A stretch of 64,000 nt of DNA from the NCBI RefSeq assembly GCF_021474405.1, contig NZ_JAKEIO010000040.1, positions 1 to 64,000 on the forward strand, written 5' to 3'. Below, piece by piece: positions 17,119 through 25,626 of this stretch. The notes below the pieces were generated by a model. That model saw nothing but the letters and a program-made list of their open reading frames with translations, made no database searches and was not told the origin of the DNA. This DNA is from [Streptosporangium] indianense. Lineage in GTDB: Bacteria; Actinomycetota; Actinomycetes; Streptomycetales; Streptomycetaceae. Positions within the stretch are counted from its first letter, which is position 1. The number at the start of each line of letters is the position of its first letter. The position numbers were made by a program, and so were the translations under genes.

Positions 17119-17712
17119 ATGGTTGGAACCAAGGGAGCCAAGACCAGTTCGCGGCTGGCGGAGTCGATGCTGGAACTGATCCAGCGACACGGGTACAGCG
17201 GTGCGGCACTCAACGCGGTGGTGGAGCATGCGGGCGCGCCGAAAGGGTCGCTCTACTTCCACTTCCCCGAGGGGAAAGAGGCGCTCGGGGAGAAGGCCGT
17301 CGAACTCGCGGCCGCGCGATTCGGCTCCCTTGTCGCCGACTCGGCGCTGGAGGCGGCCACGCCGGGTGAGGTGCTGCGCCGTGTGATCGACGAATTGGCC
17401 GGGATGCTCGACGACAGCGGCTTCCAGCTGGGATGCCCAGTCTCTGTGGTGACGCTGGAGATGGGTGCGCAGAGCGAACGGCTGCGAGACGCATGCGCCA
17501 ATGCCTTCGAGTCATGGATCGTGCCGGTGAGCGAGATGCTCATAGCGCACGGCCGTCCTCGTCTCACCGCCCGTGCCCTCGCGACAGCCCTGGTCAGCAT
17601 GGTGGAGGGAGCGGTGATCGTATCGCGTGCCCAGCGGTCCATCGAGCCGCTGCACTGCGCCGCCCAGGCGATCGCCGTACTGCTGGAACAGGACAGGGAG
17701 GTCTCGGCATGA
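17119..17712 (+). CDS. TetR-family regulator, LmrA/YxaF-type
   Basis: A 197-residue repressor. The N-terminal helix-turn-helix contains LIQRHGYSGAALNAVVEHAG and APKGSLYFHFPEGKEAL, which marks the LmrA/YxaF subfamily, as does the ligand-binding domain sequence GCPVSVVTLEM. The operator palindrome overlaps its promoter. The stop overlaps the ATG of the SDR-hydrolase fusion gene (ATGA), so the two form an operon whose expression is probably induced by a small hydrophobic ligand. Confidence 0.92.
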   Translation: MVGTKGAKTSSRLAESMLELIQRHGYSGAALNAVVEHAGAPKGSLYFHFPEGKEALGEKAVELAAARFGSLVADSALEAATPGEVLRRVIDELAGMLDDSGFQLGCPVSVVTLEMGAQSERLRDACANAFESWIVPVSEMLIAHGRPRLTARALATALVSMVEGAVIVSRAQRSIEPLHCAAQAIAVLLEQDREVSA

Positions 17713-19541
17713 GTCTGGAAGACCGGCACGCACTGGTGCTGGGCGCGAACGGCTTCATCGGGCGCCATCTGGTGCTCGCGCTCGGCCAGGCCGGCGTTCG
17801 AGTAAGCACGGCCAACCGGAGCCGTGAGTCCTACCAGCGTCTGGTCCGGTGGCTGGCTGAGCGCGGGCACGACCAGGTCCCGGCCGACCTGCGGGTCGAT
17901 TTCACCAAGGCGTCACTGCTCGACGGCGAGTGCGACGACATCACCGAGATCTACAACTGCGCCGGTGCCTACCGGTTCGGGATGTCGGTGGACGAGGCCC
18001 GTCGTGCCAACGTCGACACCGTCCGCGCGGTCGTCGCGTTCGCGGCGCGACTGCCGAACCTGCACCGCCTCGTTCAGGTCTCCGGGTACCGCGTGGGCGG
18101 GCAGGATCCCGCCTCCTGGAGCGAAGAATACCGACGCCAGACCTACCGGGCCTTGGGCGCCTACGAGGCGTCCAAGGCCGAGGCGGACGCCGTTTTCCAG
18201 GGCATGGCAACGGAGCTGGGCGTCTCCTGGTCCATCGTCAATCCGGCCAGCGTCATCGGTGACAGCGAAACCGGGGAGTCCGACCAGTACCTCGGACTCG
18301 CCTCGAATGTGAAAGACCTCTGGCAGGGGTCACTTCCCGCACTGCCGGGCACCGGGCAGACGTTCGTTCCGGTGGTCGCGGCCGACTACCTCGCCCGGTT
18401 CATGACCCAGCTGCCGATGGACACGGCCACCCAGCGCGCCGCGTACTGGCTGCTGGATGACGACACGCCCGCACTGCCCGACCTGCTCACGCTCGTAGCG
18501 GAGCACTACGGCACCAAGGCACCTCGGACACGGGTTCCGGTGCCTCTGCTCAAGCGGCTTCCCCGCTGGCTCACCAAGGCCGATCCGGAGACCCTGACCT
18601 TCCTTTCGACTGACCGCTACCCCACCGAATCGGCCCATGCCTTCGCCGCCCGGCACCGGCTGGCCATGCCGGACACCACCACGACGATCCGCCGCTGGGC
18701 CGACCACCTGGCAGCCCACCGTTTCGGCGACGCCCCCGCTGGTGACAGGCGGTTCACGAAGCCGGGCGGAATACGGACGTTCGAACTGGGTGAGGCGGGC
18801 GCACCCACTGTGGTCCTGCCCGGCCTGCCGGTCAACGCCGACACCTGGGCGCCGGTCGTCGCGGCGGTCGGGCACGCCCGCGCCGTCGACCTGCCCGGCC
18901 TGGGGATGAGCACAGGGCGCCGCGACGACTGGAGGGCCTGGCTGACCTCACTGGTGACCGAGGCCGGTGCCCGTCACCTGGTGGGCCACTCCATCGGCGC
19001 CGCGGCCGCCGTCGAGGCCGCGACCGCCCACCCCTGTGCGGTGGACCAACTCACGCTCGTATCACCGTTCTTCTTGCAGATGCACCCGCCTCGCACCGCC
19101 AGGTGGACGCCCATGACCCGCTGGCACCTGCGCCGGACAACTCCTACAGCGCTGGCCGAACGGCTGACCGGGACCACGGACCACGCGACCGCACTGCAAT
19201 CGGCTGTCGCAGATCTTCGCCGCGGCACTGTCGCGGCCACCACCGCCCGGCTCCTGGCCGCCACCGCGAACTCACAGTGGCGCGCAGACCTCCGGGCCAA
19301 GTTGCAGCGCTACCCAGGGCGCGTCCACATCGTCACGGGCTCCCACGATCCGCTCACCGTTGAGGGACAGTCCCTGCTGGACACCCTCCCGCACGCCACC
19401 GTGACAGTGATTGCCGGCGCGGGGCACCAGCCCCAGCTGACACACCCGGAAGACGTCGCTCAGGCCATCGGTGAGCAGACCACCTTCCCTGGTCCCCAGG
19501 GAGGACCTGGCGTCAGGACGGTACGCGAACGCCCGCGGTGA
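17709..19541 (+). CDS. Two-domain protein: NAD-dependent epimerase/SDR fused to alpha/beta hydrolase
   Basis: A 610-residue fusion. Residues 1 to about 345 are an extended SDR with the Rossmann motif LGANGFIGRHL, an NCAGAYRFG block, and YEASK as the Tyr-x-x-x-Lys active site. Residues about 370-595 are an alpha/beta hydrolase with a VVLPGLPVNADTW oxyanion region, the nucleophile elbow VGHSIGAA, and a final GAGHQPQLTHP with the catalytic His. Both active sites look intact. The gene is translationally coupled to its TetR regulator. The fusion suggests that the hydrolase and the oxidoreductase act on one ester- or lactone-containing substrate in sequence; this is inference. Confidence 0.85.
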   Translation: MSLEDRHALVLGANGFIGRHLVLALGQAGVRVSTANRSRESYQRLVRWLAERGHDQVPADLRVDFTKASLLDGECDDITEIYNCAGAYRFGMSVDEARRANVDTVRAVVAFAARLPNLHRLVQVSGYRVGGQDPASWSEEYRRQTYRALGAYEASKAEADAVFQGMATELGVSWSIVNPASVIGDSETGESDQYLGLASNVKDLWQGSLPALPGTGQTFVPVVAADYLARFMTQLPMDTATQRAAYWLLDDDTPALPDLLTLVAEHYGTKAPRTRVPVPLLKRLPRWLTKADPETLTFLSTDRYPTESAHAFAARHRLAMPDTTTTIRRWADHLAAHRFGDAPAGDRRFTKPGGIRTFELGEAGAPTVVLPGLPVNADTWAPVVAAVGHARAVDLPGLGMSTGRRDDWRAWLTSLVTEAGARHLVGHSIGAAAAVEAATAHPCAVDQLTLVSPFFLQMHPPRTARWTPMTRWHLRRTTPTALAERLTGTTDHATALQSAVADLRRGTVAATTARLLAATANSQWRADLRAKLQRYPGRVHIVTGSHDPLTVEGQSLLDTLPHATVTVIAGAGHQPQLTHPEDVAQAIGEQTTFPGPQGGPGVRTVRERPR

Positions 19542-20032
19542 CAAGGGGCTGCACGTCGGGGACTGTCCGAGACCTACTTTGGGGCTGGTTTCCGAGCTGG
19601 GACACGAGGCCAACCCTTGAGCTTCAAGCAGCTCAGCGCCGGTTTGGTCGACGCCAGCAGGTGCAACAGGTGGTATCACCAGTTCTGGTGCAGCCCCGCG
19701 GCGATGGAGCCCGCCGGGGCCGATGTCCGGTCAGCCGCAGCAGGAGGCCGCGCTCGAAGGTGTTGCCTGTGGTTCCACCGAGCCATCGCCCAGCTCGAGC
19801 TGGAACAGGCGGCGGCTGAGCCCCGTGCGGGTGTCCGGCAAGGCGATGGGGCTCGTTCTGAAGCGCACTCGTGACGTACGGGTTCTTTGCGCCGGGCGGT
19901 CGACGCCGGGTAGGCGCCGACCGCCCGGATGACAGGCCTCCTCCGCGATCCAAAGTAGATTTGGCCCACGATGGCCGGATGGCCCGTTTCACGCCCTGGA
20001 AGTAGTCCTGCTCTCTGCCCTGGAGGCCAACT
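19542..20032. other. Intergenic region
   Basis: No gene is recognised on either strand; the several short frames lack family motifs and ribosome-binding sites. The main structure is the long stem-loop at 19892-19928, listed separately. Confidence 0.4.
19892..19928. terminator. Strong stem-loop, probable terminator
   Basis: An 11-bp perfect inverted repeat (CCGGGCGGTCG / CGACCGCCCGG) with a 15-nt loop lies between the SDR-hydrolase gene and the cyclotransferase gene. There is no U-tract, as is common in Streptomyces. Confidence 0.5.
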
Positions 20033-20857
20033 GTGCCCCTCGTTGGATCGCGACGGTCAGTCCTGCATGGTCTGACGGTCAGTGCGTGCCTCATCATGTT
20101 CTCTGCGCTGACGAGTGTGCCCCCGGCTGACCGTATGGCAGGGCCCGCCGATCCAATGGATCTGGAAGCGAAGGTGATTCAGGTACTGCCGCATGACTCC
20201 AGCGCCTTCACCGAGGGCCTTGAGGTTCTGGCCGGCTCGCTGTACGAGAGCTCCGGAATGTACGGACAGTCCTGGGTACAGAAGGCAGATCTGTCCTCGG
20301 GCCGGGTGAGCCGACGGGTGGTGCTGCCCGCCTCATGGTTCGGCGAAGGCCTGACCCTAGCCGACGGCGGACTGTGGCACCTGACGTGGCGTGAGCACAC
20401 GGCCGTGTTCCGGGACGGCCGGACCCTGGCCGAGCTGCGCCGGGTGACGTACGACGGTGAGGGCTGGGGCCTGTGCCACGATCGACCACGGGGTCGGCTC
20501 ATCATGAGTGACGGCAGCGCCACCCTGTCGCTGCGCAACCCGCAGTCCTTTGAGCTGCTGGGCCGGATCACGGTGCGCGACGGTGACGGGCCCGTAGGCG
20601 GGCTGAACGAGCTTGAGTGCACCGGCACGGACGTGTGGGCCAATGTCTGGCCCACCGATGACATCGTCCGCATCGATCCAGGCACAGGGCGCGTGAAGGC
20701 GACCCTGCACATCGGTGCCCTCCCAGATCTTCCACCCGCAGCTCGGCGTCCCGGCAACGTGAACGGCATCGCAGTGGACCCTTCCACGCACGACTTGCTC
20801 ATCACCGGGAAGTACTGGCCGCACGTCTACCGCGTCCGCCCACAGCCCGCCGAATGA
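20033..20857 (+). CDS. Glutaminyl-peptide cyclotransferase (beta-propeller type), exported
   Basis: A 274-residue plant/bacterial-type glutamine cyclotransferase, which forms N-terminal pyroglutamate. The N-terminus is a signal peptide (positively charged start, then a hydrophobic stretch VSACLIMFSALTSV). The mature part shows the family motifs VLPHDSSAFTEGLEV, YESSGMYGQS, a WFGEGLTL block, SDGSATL, LNELECTGTDVWANVW and the closing NVNGIAVDP. The GTG at 20033 is used. It stands alone between noncoding regions and probably acts outside the cell. Confidence 0.9.
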   Translation: MPLVGSRRSVLHGLTVSACLIMFSALTSVPPADRMAGPADPMDLEAKVIQVLPHDSSAFTEGLEVLAGSLYESSGMYGQSWVQKADLSSGRVSRRVVLPASWFGEGLTLADGGLWHLTWREHTAVFRDGRTLAELRRVTYDGEGWGLCHDRPRGRLIMSDGSATLSLRNPQSFELLGRITVRDGDGPVGGLNELECTGTDVWANVWPTDDIVRIDPGTGRVKATLHIGALPDLPPAARRPGNVNGIAVDPSTHDLLITGKYWPHVYRVRPQPAE

Positions 20858-21039
20858 CAAGCCGATGCAGACCAGCCGTAACGCATCAAGCTGGTGGCTC
20901 CAGGTCGTTCTCAGAACTCTCGCTACCGATCATTTTTTTGAGAAGCCGTTGGGTGCGCGCTCAGGAACCCATCGCGCTTTGGGCGACAGGCGCACGGGCC
21001 AGGATGTGTCACTCACGAGCGGGTGCCGAGGACGTCGGC

Positions 21040-21440
21040 CAAGTCGACACCGTCGGAGTCGTCGCAGCCGCCAGCGAGGAACGCCTCCACCGGCCGGCGC
21101 CGCGGCAAGGCGAGCCTGCGCGGTCTTGTCGCCGAGCGTCCGCAGCACCTTGAGGGGAGGCCCGACCCAGGTGAGTCCGGCGCCGGTGCAGCTCTGCGCG
21201 AAGTCGGCGTTCTCGGCCAGCAGTCCGTGGCCGGGATGGACAGCGGCGCAGCCAGTGCGTACCACCGCTCCGACCATGGCTGCCGCGTCCGGGAAGGCCC
21301 CCGACCCCTCGCCGTCGAGCACCACGATCTCGTCGGCCATGCGGGCGTGCAGCGCGTCCGCCTCGTCGCGGGAGTGCAGCGCCACAATCGGCAGGTCCAG
21401 CTCGCGGGCTGCGCGGATCACCCGTACCGCGATCAATTGA
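21040..21440 (-). pseudogene. Biotin carboxylase N-terminal fragment
   Basis: The reverse frame reads the first roughly 110 residues of an acyl-CoA/pyruvate carboxylase biotin-carboxylase domain: IAVRVIRAARELDLPIVAL, the HPGHGLLAENADFA stretch, and GLTWVGPPLKVLRTLGDKTA. The initial VLIANRGE is replaced by unrelated sequence, and after LGDKTAQARLA the ATP-grasp domain is lost within about 20 residues. A functional subunit needs about 450 residues. The rest of the 20858-21931 gap holds nothing else that I recognise apart from the promoter of the next gene. Confidence 0.68.
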
Positions 21441-21931
21441 ATGCGGTACGAATGAATCGTCAACTGACACCTGCGGGGCAGATGCAAGTCAAACGGCGGG
21501 CATGCTCCCAGTGATCCCATTCCCGGCCAGGGCGACGATCCACGCGCGCAGACCCTTGTATTCGGCAATGGCGCGAATTCGGCTTCATCACGGCTTCACA
21601 TCCCGACATGCTCTGGGTGCCCAAGCGCCTGCGCCGATGACCGGTCGAGCAGGCGTCTGCCATGGCGGTATGGGAGGAGTCTGCGCGGACTCAGGCTATG
21701 GATTGCAGCAGGGACATTCGGGTGTCGCGCCAGCGTGGGCCGCACCGAACGTTCGGCACTTGCGGCCACACCCTTTCCCCCGGGTACTCCGCGGAGCCGG
21801 TTATCGGATCCGGCCGCGGTCGGCAGACCGCAAAAGGTAGCGCTTCTTCGAGCGAACACGGCATTTTCGGCCGGAAAGCACTGCGCACAGTTGCGAGATC
21901 GACATTCACCGCCCTATTTCAGGAGCAGGTC

Positions 21932-22705
21932 ATGAAGAGAACGCACCATCGCACCGGGGCACTTCTGGCCACGGTGTGCGGATTCAGTCTGTGCCTCCCC
22001 GGCGTGACCCACGCGGCCGACGCACCGACGCCAGGTCTTTTCGCCACGACGCTGGTGAACAAGACCGGCACCACGATCACGGTCACCGCAGGAGTCGGCC
22101 GGGGCAACACGATCAGCGTCTGGCAGTCGGGCAGCAACATCAGAATCAGAGACACCGGAGACACAGTCGCACCGTCCGGCGACTGCACCGCCGTCAGCAC
22201 GACCGAAGTCGCCTGCAGGGCCGCCGACACGACCGAACTGGTGGTCAACGCCGGCGACCAGGACGACACCGTCACCTCCTCGCTGGCGGCCCTCGGCGTC
22301 ACCCTCATCGGCGGAGCCGGCAACGACAACCTCTACGGCGGATCCGCCAACGACACCCTCGAAGGCGACGAGGGATCCGACTTCCTTTCCGGCAGCGCAG
22401 GAAACGACACCCTGACCGGTGGAGCCGAGGCGGACAGGATCTTCGGCGGAGCCGGCAACGACTCCATCGAGGGACGCGGCGGCTCGGACATCGTGGACGG
22501 CGGTGCCGACAACGACGTGATCTACGGCGGCAGCGGCAACGAGCGCATCGTCGCCGGCGCCGGCAACGACTACGCCGAGGGCGGCAACGGCCGGGACACC
22601 ATCGACACCGTGGACAACGTCAGCGGCAACGACTACGTCGAAGGCGGCGCTGACGTGGACGACTGCCGCGCCGACTTGGGCGACAACGTCAGCGGATGCC
22701 CCTGA
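21932..22705 (+). CDS. Secreted calcium-binding RTX-like repeat protein
   Basis: A 257-residue protein with a Sec signal peptide (about residues 1-29, ending THAAD). A lead domain of about 95 residues includes two Cys-containing segments, then hemolysin-type nonapeptide repeats GGAGNDxLxGG-like run over residues 127-222 and would form a Ca-binding parallel beta-roll. It ends VSGCP with a cysteine. ATG 21932 follows AGGAG. It lacks any type I secretion signal, consistent with Sec export in a Gram-positive. A second gene of the same plan follows 64 bases after its stop. Confidence 0.85.
   Translation: MKRTHHRTGALLATVCGFSLCLPGVTHAADAPTPGLFATTLVNKTGTTITVTAGVGRGNTISVWQSGSNIRIRDTGDTVAPSGDCTAVSTTEVACRAADTTELVVNAGDQDDTVTSSLAALGVTLIGGAGNDNLYGGSANDTLEGDEGSDFLSGSAGNDTLTGGAEADRIFGGAGNDSIEGRGGSDIVDGGADNDVIYGGSGNERIVAGAGNDYAEGGNGRDTIDTVDNVSGNDYVEGGADVDDCRADLGDNVSGCP
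22310..22597 (+). repeat. RTX-type nonapeptide repeats (first protein)
   Basis: Imperfect 27-nt units encode GGxGxDxxx-type nonapeptides, about ten units over residues 127-222 of the first RTX-like protein. The units are more diverged than in the neighbouring gene. Confidence 0.7.
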
Positions 22706-22769
22706 CCAGCGTGAATGAGCAGCACGCCAGTACTCGTAGACGGCGAGACAACACGAAAGGCGGGCACCG

Positions 22770-23546
22770 ATGAGAACACGAGGTATCTGCACCACGGTAG
22801 TGGCCCTCGGCGCACTCACCTGCGCTCCGCTGACCGCCGCTTCCGCCGCGCCCGGTGCAGCCCCCGGCGGAAGCCTGGCGGACACCACGGTCGTGCAAGA
22901 AGTGGGCGACACCCTCAGCGTCACGGCCGCCCAGGGTGTGGCGAATGACATCACCATCCGGCGTCAGGGCAACATTGTCGTGGTGACGGACACGGGGGAC
23001 ACCGTGTCCGCCGTTGCCCCGTGTCAGCCGACGGGGACGCACACAGCGGAGTGTCCGCTGCCCGTCACGTCGATACGGGTCAACGCCAACGACTCCGATG
23101 ACAGCGTCAGCATCTCCCCGAACCTGGAAGCCGCCGGAACGGTAATCGGCGGTGCGGGTGACGACCGCCTCAACGGCGGTCCCCGAGCGGACCGGCTCGT
23201 CGGCGACGACCCGGATGCCACTGGCCTGCGGGCGACGCCGGGCAACGACACCATCAACGGCGGCCCCGGCAACGACACGATCTCCGGGCTGGCCGGCAAC
23301 GACACCATCTACGGCAATGCCGGCAACGACACCCTCAACGGCGACGACGGCAACGACACACTCGAGGGTGCCCAGGGCAACGACACCCTCACCGGAGGCC
23401 GCGGCAACGACACGCACATCGGCGGCGAGGGCAGCGACACCCTCAACGCCGTGGACAACGTGATCGCCAACGACGGCCTCGACGGCGGCCTCGGTTTCGA
23501 CACCTGCAACCGCGACACCGGCGACACGGCCGTCAACTGCCCCTGA
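22770..23546 (+). CDS. Secreted calcium-binding RTX-like repeat protein (paralogue)
   Basis: A 258-residue paralogue of the preceding gene: signal peptide ending near residue 27 (TAASAAPG), a lead domain with the same TVxxxGDTLSV, DTGDTV and two-cysteine elements, and an array of nonapeptide repeats with a regular GND every nine residues from 158 to 223. It ends TAVNCP, matching the SGCP end of its neighbour. The two genes are probably co-transcribed, and a strong hairpin follows at 23596. Confidence 0.85.
   Translation: MRTRGICTTVVALGALTCAPLTAASAAPGAAPGGSLADTTVVQEVGDTLSVTAAQGVANDITIRRQGNIVVVTDTGDTVSAVAPCQPTGTHTAECPLPVTSIRVNANDSDDSVSISPNLEAAGTVIGGAGDDRLNGGPRADRLVGDDPDATGLRATPGNDTINGGPGNDTISGLAGNDTIYGNAGNDTLNGDDGNDTLEGAQGNDTLTGGRGNDTHIGGEGSDTLNAVDNVIANDGLDGGLGFDTCNRDTGDTAVNCP
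23238..23441 (+). repeat. Regular 27-nt tandem repeat (second RTX protein)
   Basis: Eight in-phase 27-nt units, each containing GGCAACGACAC-like sequence and encoding a nonapeptide with GND or GSD. The regularity at DNA level suggests recent repeat expansion or homogenisation. Confidence 0.75.
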
Positions 23547-23595
23547 TCAACCACTCGTTTCCTCAGTACTGCGCTGCTCAATCGGGTGAAGACGT

Positions 23596-23624
23596 CGCCG
23601 GACAGCCGTAGCGGCTGTCCGGCG
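23596..23624. terminator. Terminator hairpin after the RTX pair
   Basis: A perfect 13-bp stem (CGCCGGACAGCCG / CGGCTGTCCGGCG) with a 3-nt loop lies 50 bases after the stop. The remainder of the gap to 23906 shows no gene and presumably contains the promoter of the TIR operon. Confidence 0.75.
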
Positions 23625-23906
23625 GCAGGATGACAGCCGGTGATGAACGACTGCTGTGCAGGTCCGCCCGGCGCCAGGGCGCGGCCGACGAGGCGCCCGG
23701 GGTGAGGTTCGCGTGCGGGTGGCATGGGGCACGGCGTCCTCGTCGTCCCTCGACGAGGCCGACCCTCGACCGCCGGTGTGCGATTGCCACGTCACCCGGA
23801 CCGCGGCACTCTGGAACAGGCGGCAGGCAAGACGCTCGCCCGCACTTCGCAGGCATCTGGGGCGAACCGGCCCCAACAGTCGGACACCACCCCTACACTC
23901 CCGGTC

Positions 23907-24485
23907 ATGACGGGGGTTGAGACGGCGAACCTGGCGATCGGGATCGCGGGTGTCATCGCCGCGGCGGCGGGTGTCTGGTTCGCCCATCACGATTACCGCG
24001 CGCGGCGGTCCGGCGCGCGGCGCACACCGGAGCCACCGGACCCGCCGGCGCCCATTGGGCCTCAGGGGCCGTACGACGCCCTCGTGGCGTACGCCGCAGG
24101 CGACGCTGATGCCGCGGAAGTCCTCGCCCGCCGGCTGCACGAGGCGGGTCTGAACGTGTTCCTGGCGCGCTGGGTCGAACCCGGACTGGTCCCTCTGCTG
24201 GAGACCGAACGTGCGCTGACCGAGTCCGGCTGGGGTGTGCTGGTGTTCGGTTCCGGCACGAAGGTCGATCTGCGTGCCCGTGACGAGTACGCGGCGCTGC
24301 TGCACCGCAAGTACGAGGGCAGCCTGCGGTTCGTGCCCGCGCGCGCCACCCAGGACCAGCTGCCCCCGCTCGCCGCCATCCACCAGCCGCTCGACCTCAC
24401 CCGGCCGGGCACCGACCACTACGACCGGGAGGTGGCCCGGCTGGTACGGATCATCCGCGCGCCTCGGCGCGCCGCGGGAGCCTGA
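23907..24485 (+). CDS. Membrane-anchored TIR-like domain protein
   Basis: A 192-residue protein. Residues about 5-27 form one transmembrane helix (TANLAIGIAGVIAAAAGVW), followed by a basic/Pro-rich linker and a TIR-type domain from about residue 52: YDALVAYAAGDADAAEVLA opens it, LNVFLARWVEPGL follows as the second strand and loop, and RARDEYAALL supplies the conserved Glu that corresponds to the catalytic Glu of NADase TIRs. Its stop is two bases before the next ATG, so it heads a four-gene operon with a pseudokinase, a double-TIR/GUN4 protein and an SPFH protein. Whether it cleaves NAD or acts as an adaptor is unknown. Confidence 0.78.
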   Translation: MTGVETANLAIGIAGVIAAAAGVWFAHHDYRARRSGARRTPEPPDPPAPIGPQGPYDALVAYAAGDADAAEVLARRLHEAGLNVFLARWVEPGLVPLLETERALTESGWGVLVFGSGTKVDLRARDEYAALLHRKYEGSLRFVPARATQDQLPPLAAIHQPLDLTRPGTDHYDREVARLVRIIRAPRRAAGA

Positions 24486-24486
24486 C

Positions 24487-25554
24487 ATGGGGGTCACCCG
24501 GCCGTGGCAACTGCCACGGTGGACCGAGGTACGCGAACTGCACCAGGGGCGCTGCGGGCGGACCGTCCTTGCCTGGCCGGCGCCGTCACGGGCAGGCAGT
24601 GGTGACACGCTGGAGTCTGGGCAGGCCGATGAAGGGCGTAAGGGTCCGGCCGTGGTGCGCTATGTGCCCGCGCGGCTGCTGGTGCACCACGCGCGCGCGG
24701 CCGCGTTCCAGGAGGACGTCGAACGACTCAGGGGGCTGCGGCTCCCCGAGGCGGCCGTGTCGCAACGGTTCGTGCGAGCACCCGCGTTCCGGGCGGCGTA
24801 TGAACGTTCGGTTGCGGCTGTCGGCGGAGCCCTCGTCGAAGACGCCGTCGAAGGGACCACCCTGGCCCGCTTGCTGGAGCACCACGGGGCCCTGTCCCGG
24901 CACGCCGCGAGCGTAGTCTTCCACGACCTCCTGCGCGCACTGGCCGCCGTACACACACGCGGGACGGCCCACGGCGGCCTGCATGCCGGGAAGATCATGG
25001 TCGATACCGACGGCAAGGTGAGGGTGACCGGCCTGGGCCTCGCGGCGCTCACCACCGGAGACCCGCAACTGCGCGCCCCCGAACTCTGGCGGGGCACCGG
25101 CGCCGCGTCCGCCGCAGCGGACGTGTATGCCGCCACATGTCTGCTGTACCAGTGCCTGACCGGTCAACCGCCCTTCGTCGTACCGCAGTTGTTCAGTCTC
25201 ATGTCCCGGCACACCACCGCACCGCCACCCGTCGGGGGCATCCCCTCCTCGCTGCGCCGGCCGCTCGACGCCGGCCTGACGAAGGACCCAGGGCTGCGCC
25301 CGCGCGCCGACACCCTGCTGCGACAGACGTGGCACGGCGGGGCGGACGAGGGTCGGCAGGAACTGGCCGCCCTGGCGGAGCCCCTGATCGAGCCGCTCCC
25401 GCACACTCCGCCCGCCCCATCGCCGCCGCGGTGGTCGATCCGACCCGCAGGGCGAGGACCGATCCGTCCGTCACCCTCTCGCCGTACCACCTCCTACGCA
25501 GAAGAACCCAGTCAGTACGACAAATTCAACGCCCGCTGCACAAGCGGGAGTTAA
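24487..25554 (+). CDS. Serine/threonine pseudokinase
   Basis: A 355-residue protein with a bacterial Hanks-type kinase fold but no catalytic residues. The catalytic loop, normally HRDLKPxN, reads HGGLHAGKI, losing both Asp and Asn, and the DFG motif reads TGLG. The Glu of the APE-like motif (LRAPELWRG) and the helix F region (ADVYAATCLLYQCLTGQPPF) are retained, so the fold is intact. The last 45 or so residues are Pro/Ser/Arg-rich. It has no membrane segment, unlike PknB-type kinases. Start ATG 24487 is two bases after the preceding stop. It is probably a scaffold or nucleotide/ligand sensor for the TIR partners. Confidence 0.85.
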   Translation: MGVTRPWQLPRWTEVRELHQGRCGRTVLAWPAPSRAGSGDTLESGQADEGRKGPAVVRYVPARLLVHHARAAAFQEDVERLRGLRLPEAAVSQRFVRAPAFRAAYERSVAAVGGALVEDAVEGTTLARLLEHHGALSRHAASVVFHDLLRALAAVHTRGTAHGGLHAGKIMVDTDGKVRVTGLGLAALTTGDPQLRAPELWRGTGAASAAADVYAATCLLYQCLTGQPPFVVPQLFSLMSRHTTAPPPVGGIPSSLRRPLDAGLTKDPGLRPRADTLLRQTWHGGADEGRQELAALAEPLIEPLPHTPPAPSPPRWSIRPAGRGPIRPSPSRRTTSYAEEPSQYDKFNARCTSGS

Positions 25555-25626
25555 CCCCTAGCCTGGTGGCCCGCAGGCCGACGGATCGGTCCCGAGAAGC
25601 GGACCACTCCCAGGAGGTCCAGCCCC

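Noticed and set aside
22310..23441. CRISPR-like repeats in the RTX genes
   Set aside because: The 27-nt periodicity is in-frame protein repeat, with no spacers and no cas genes.
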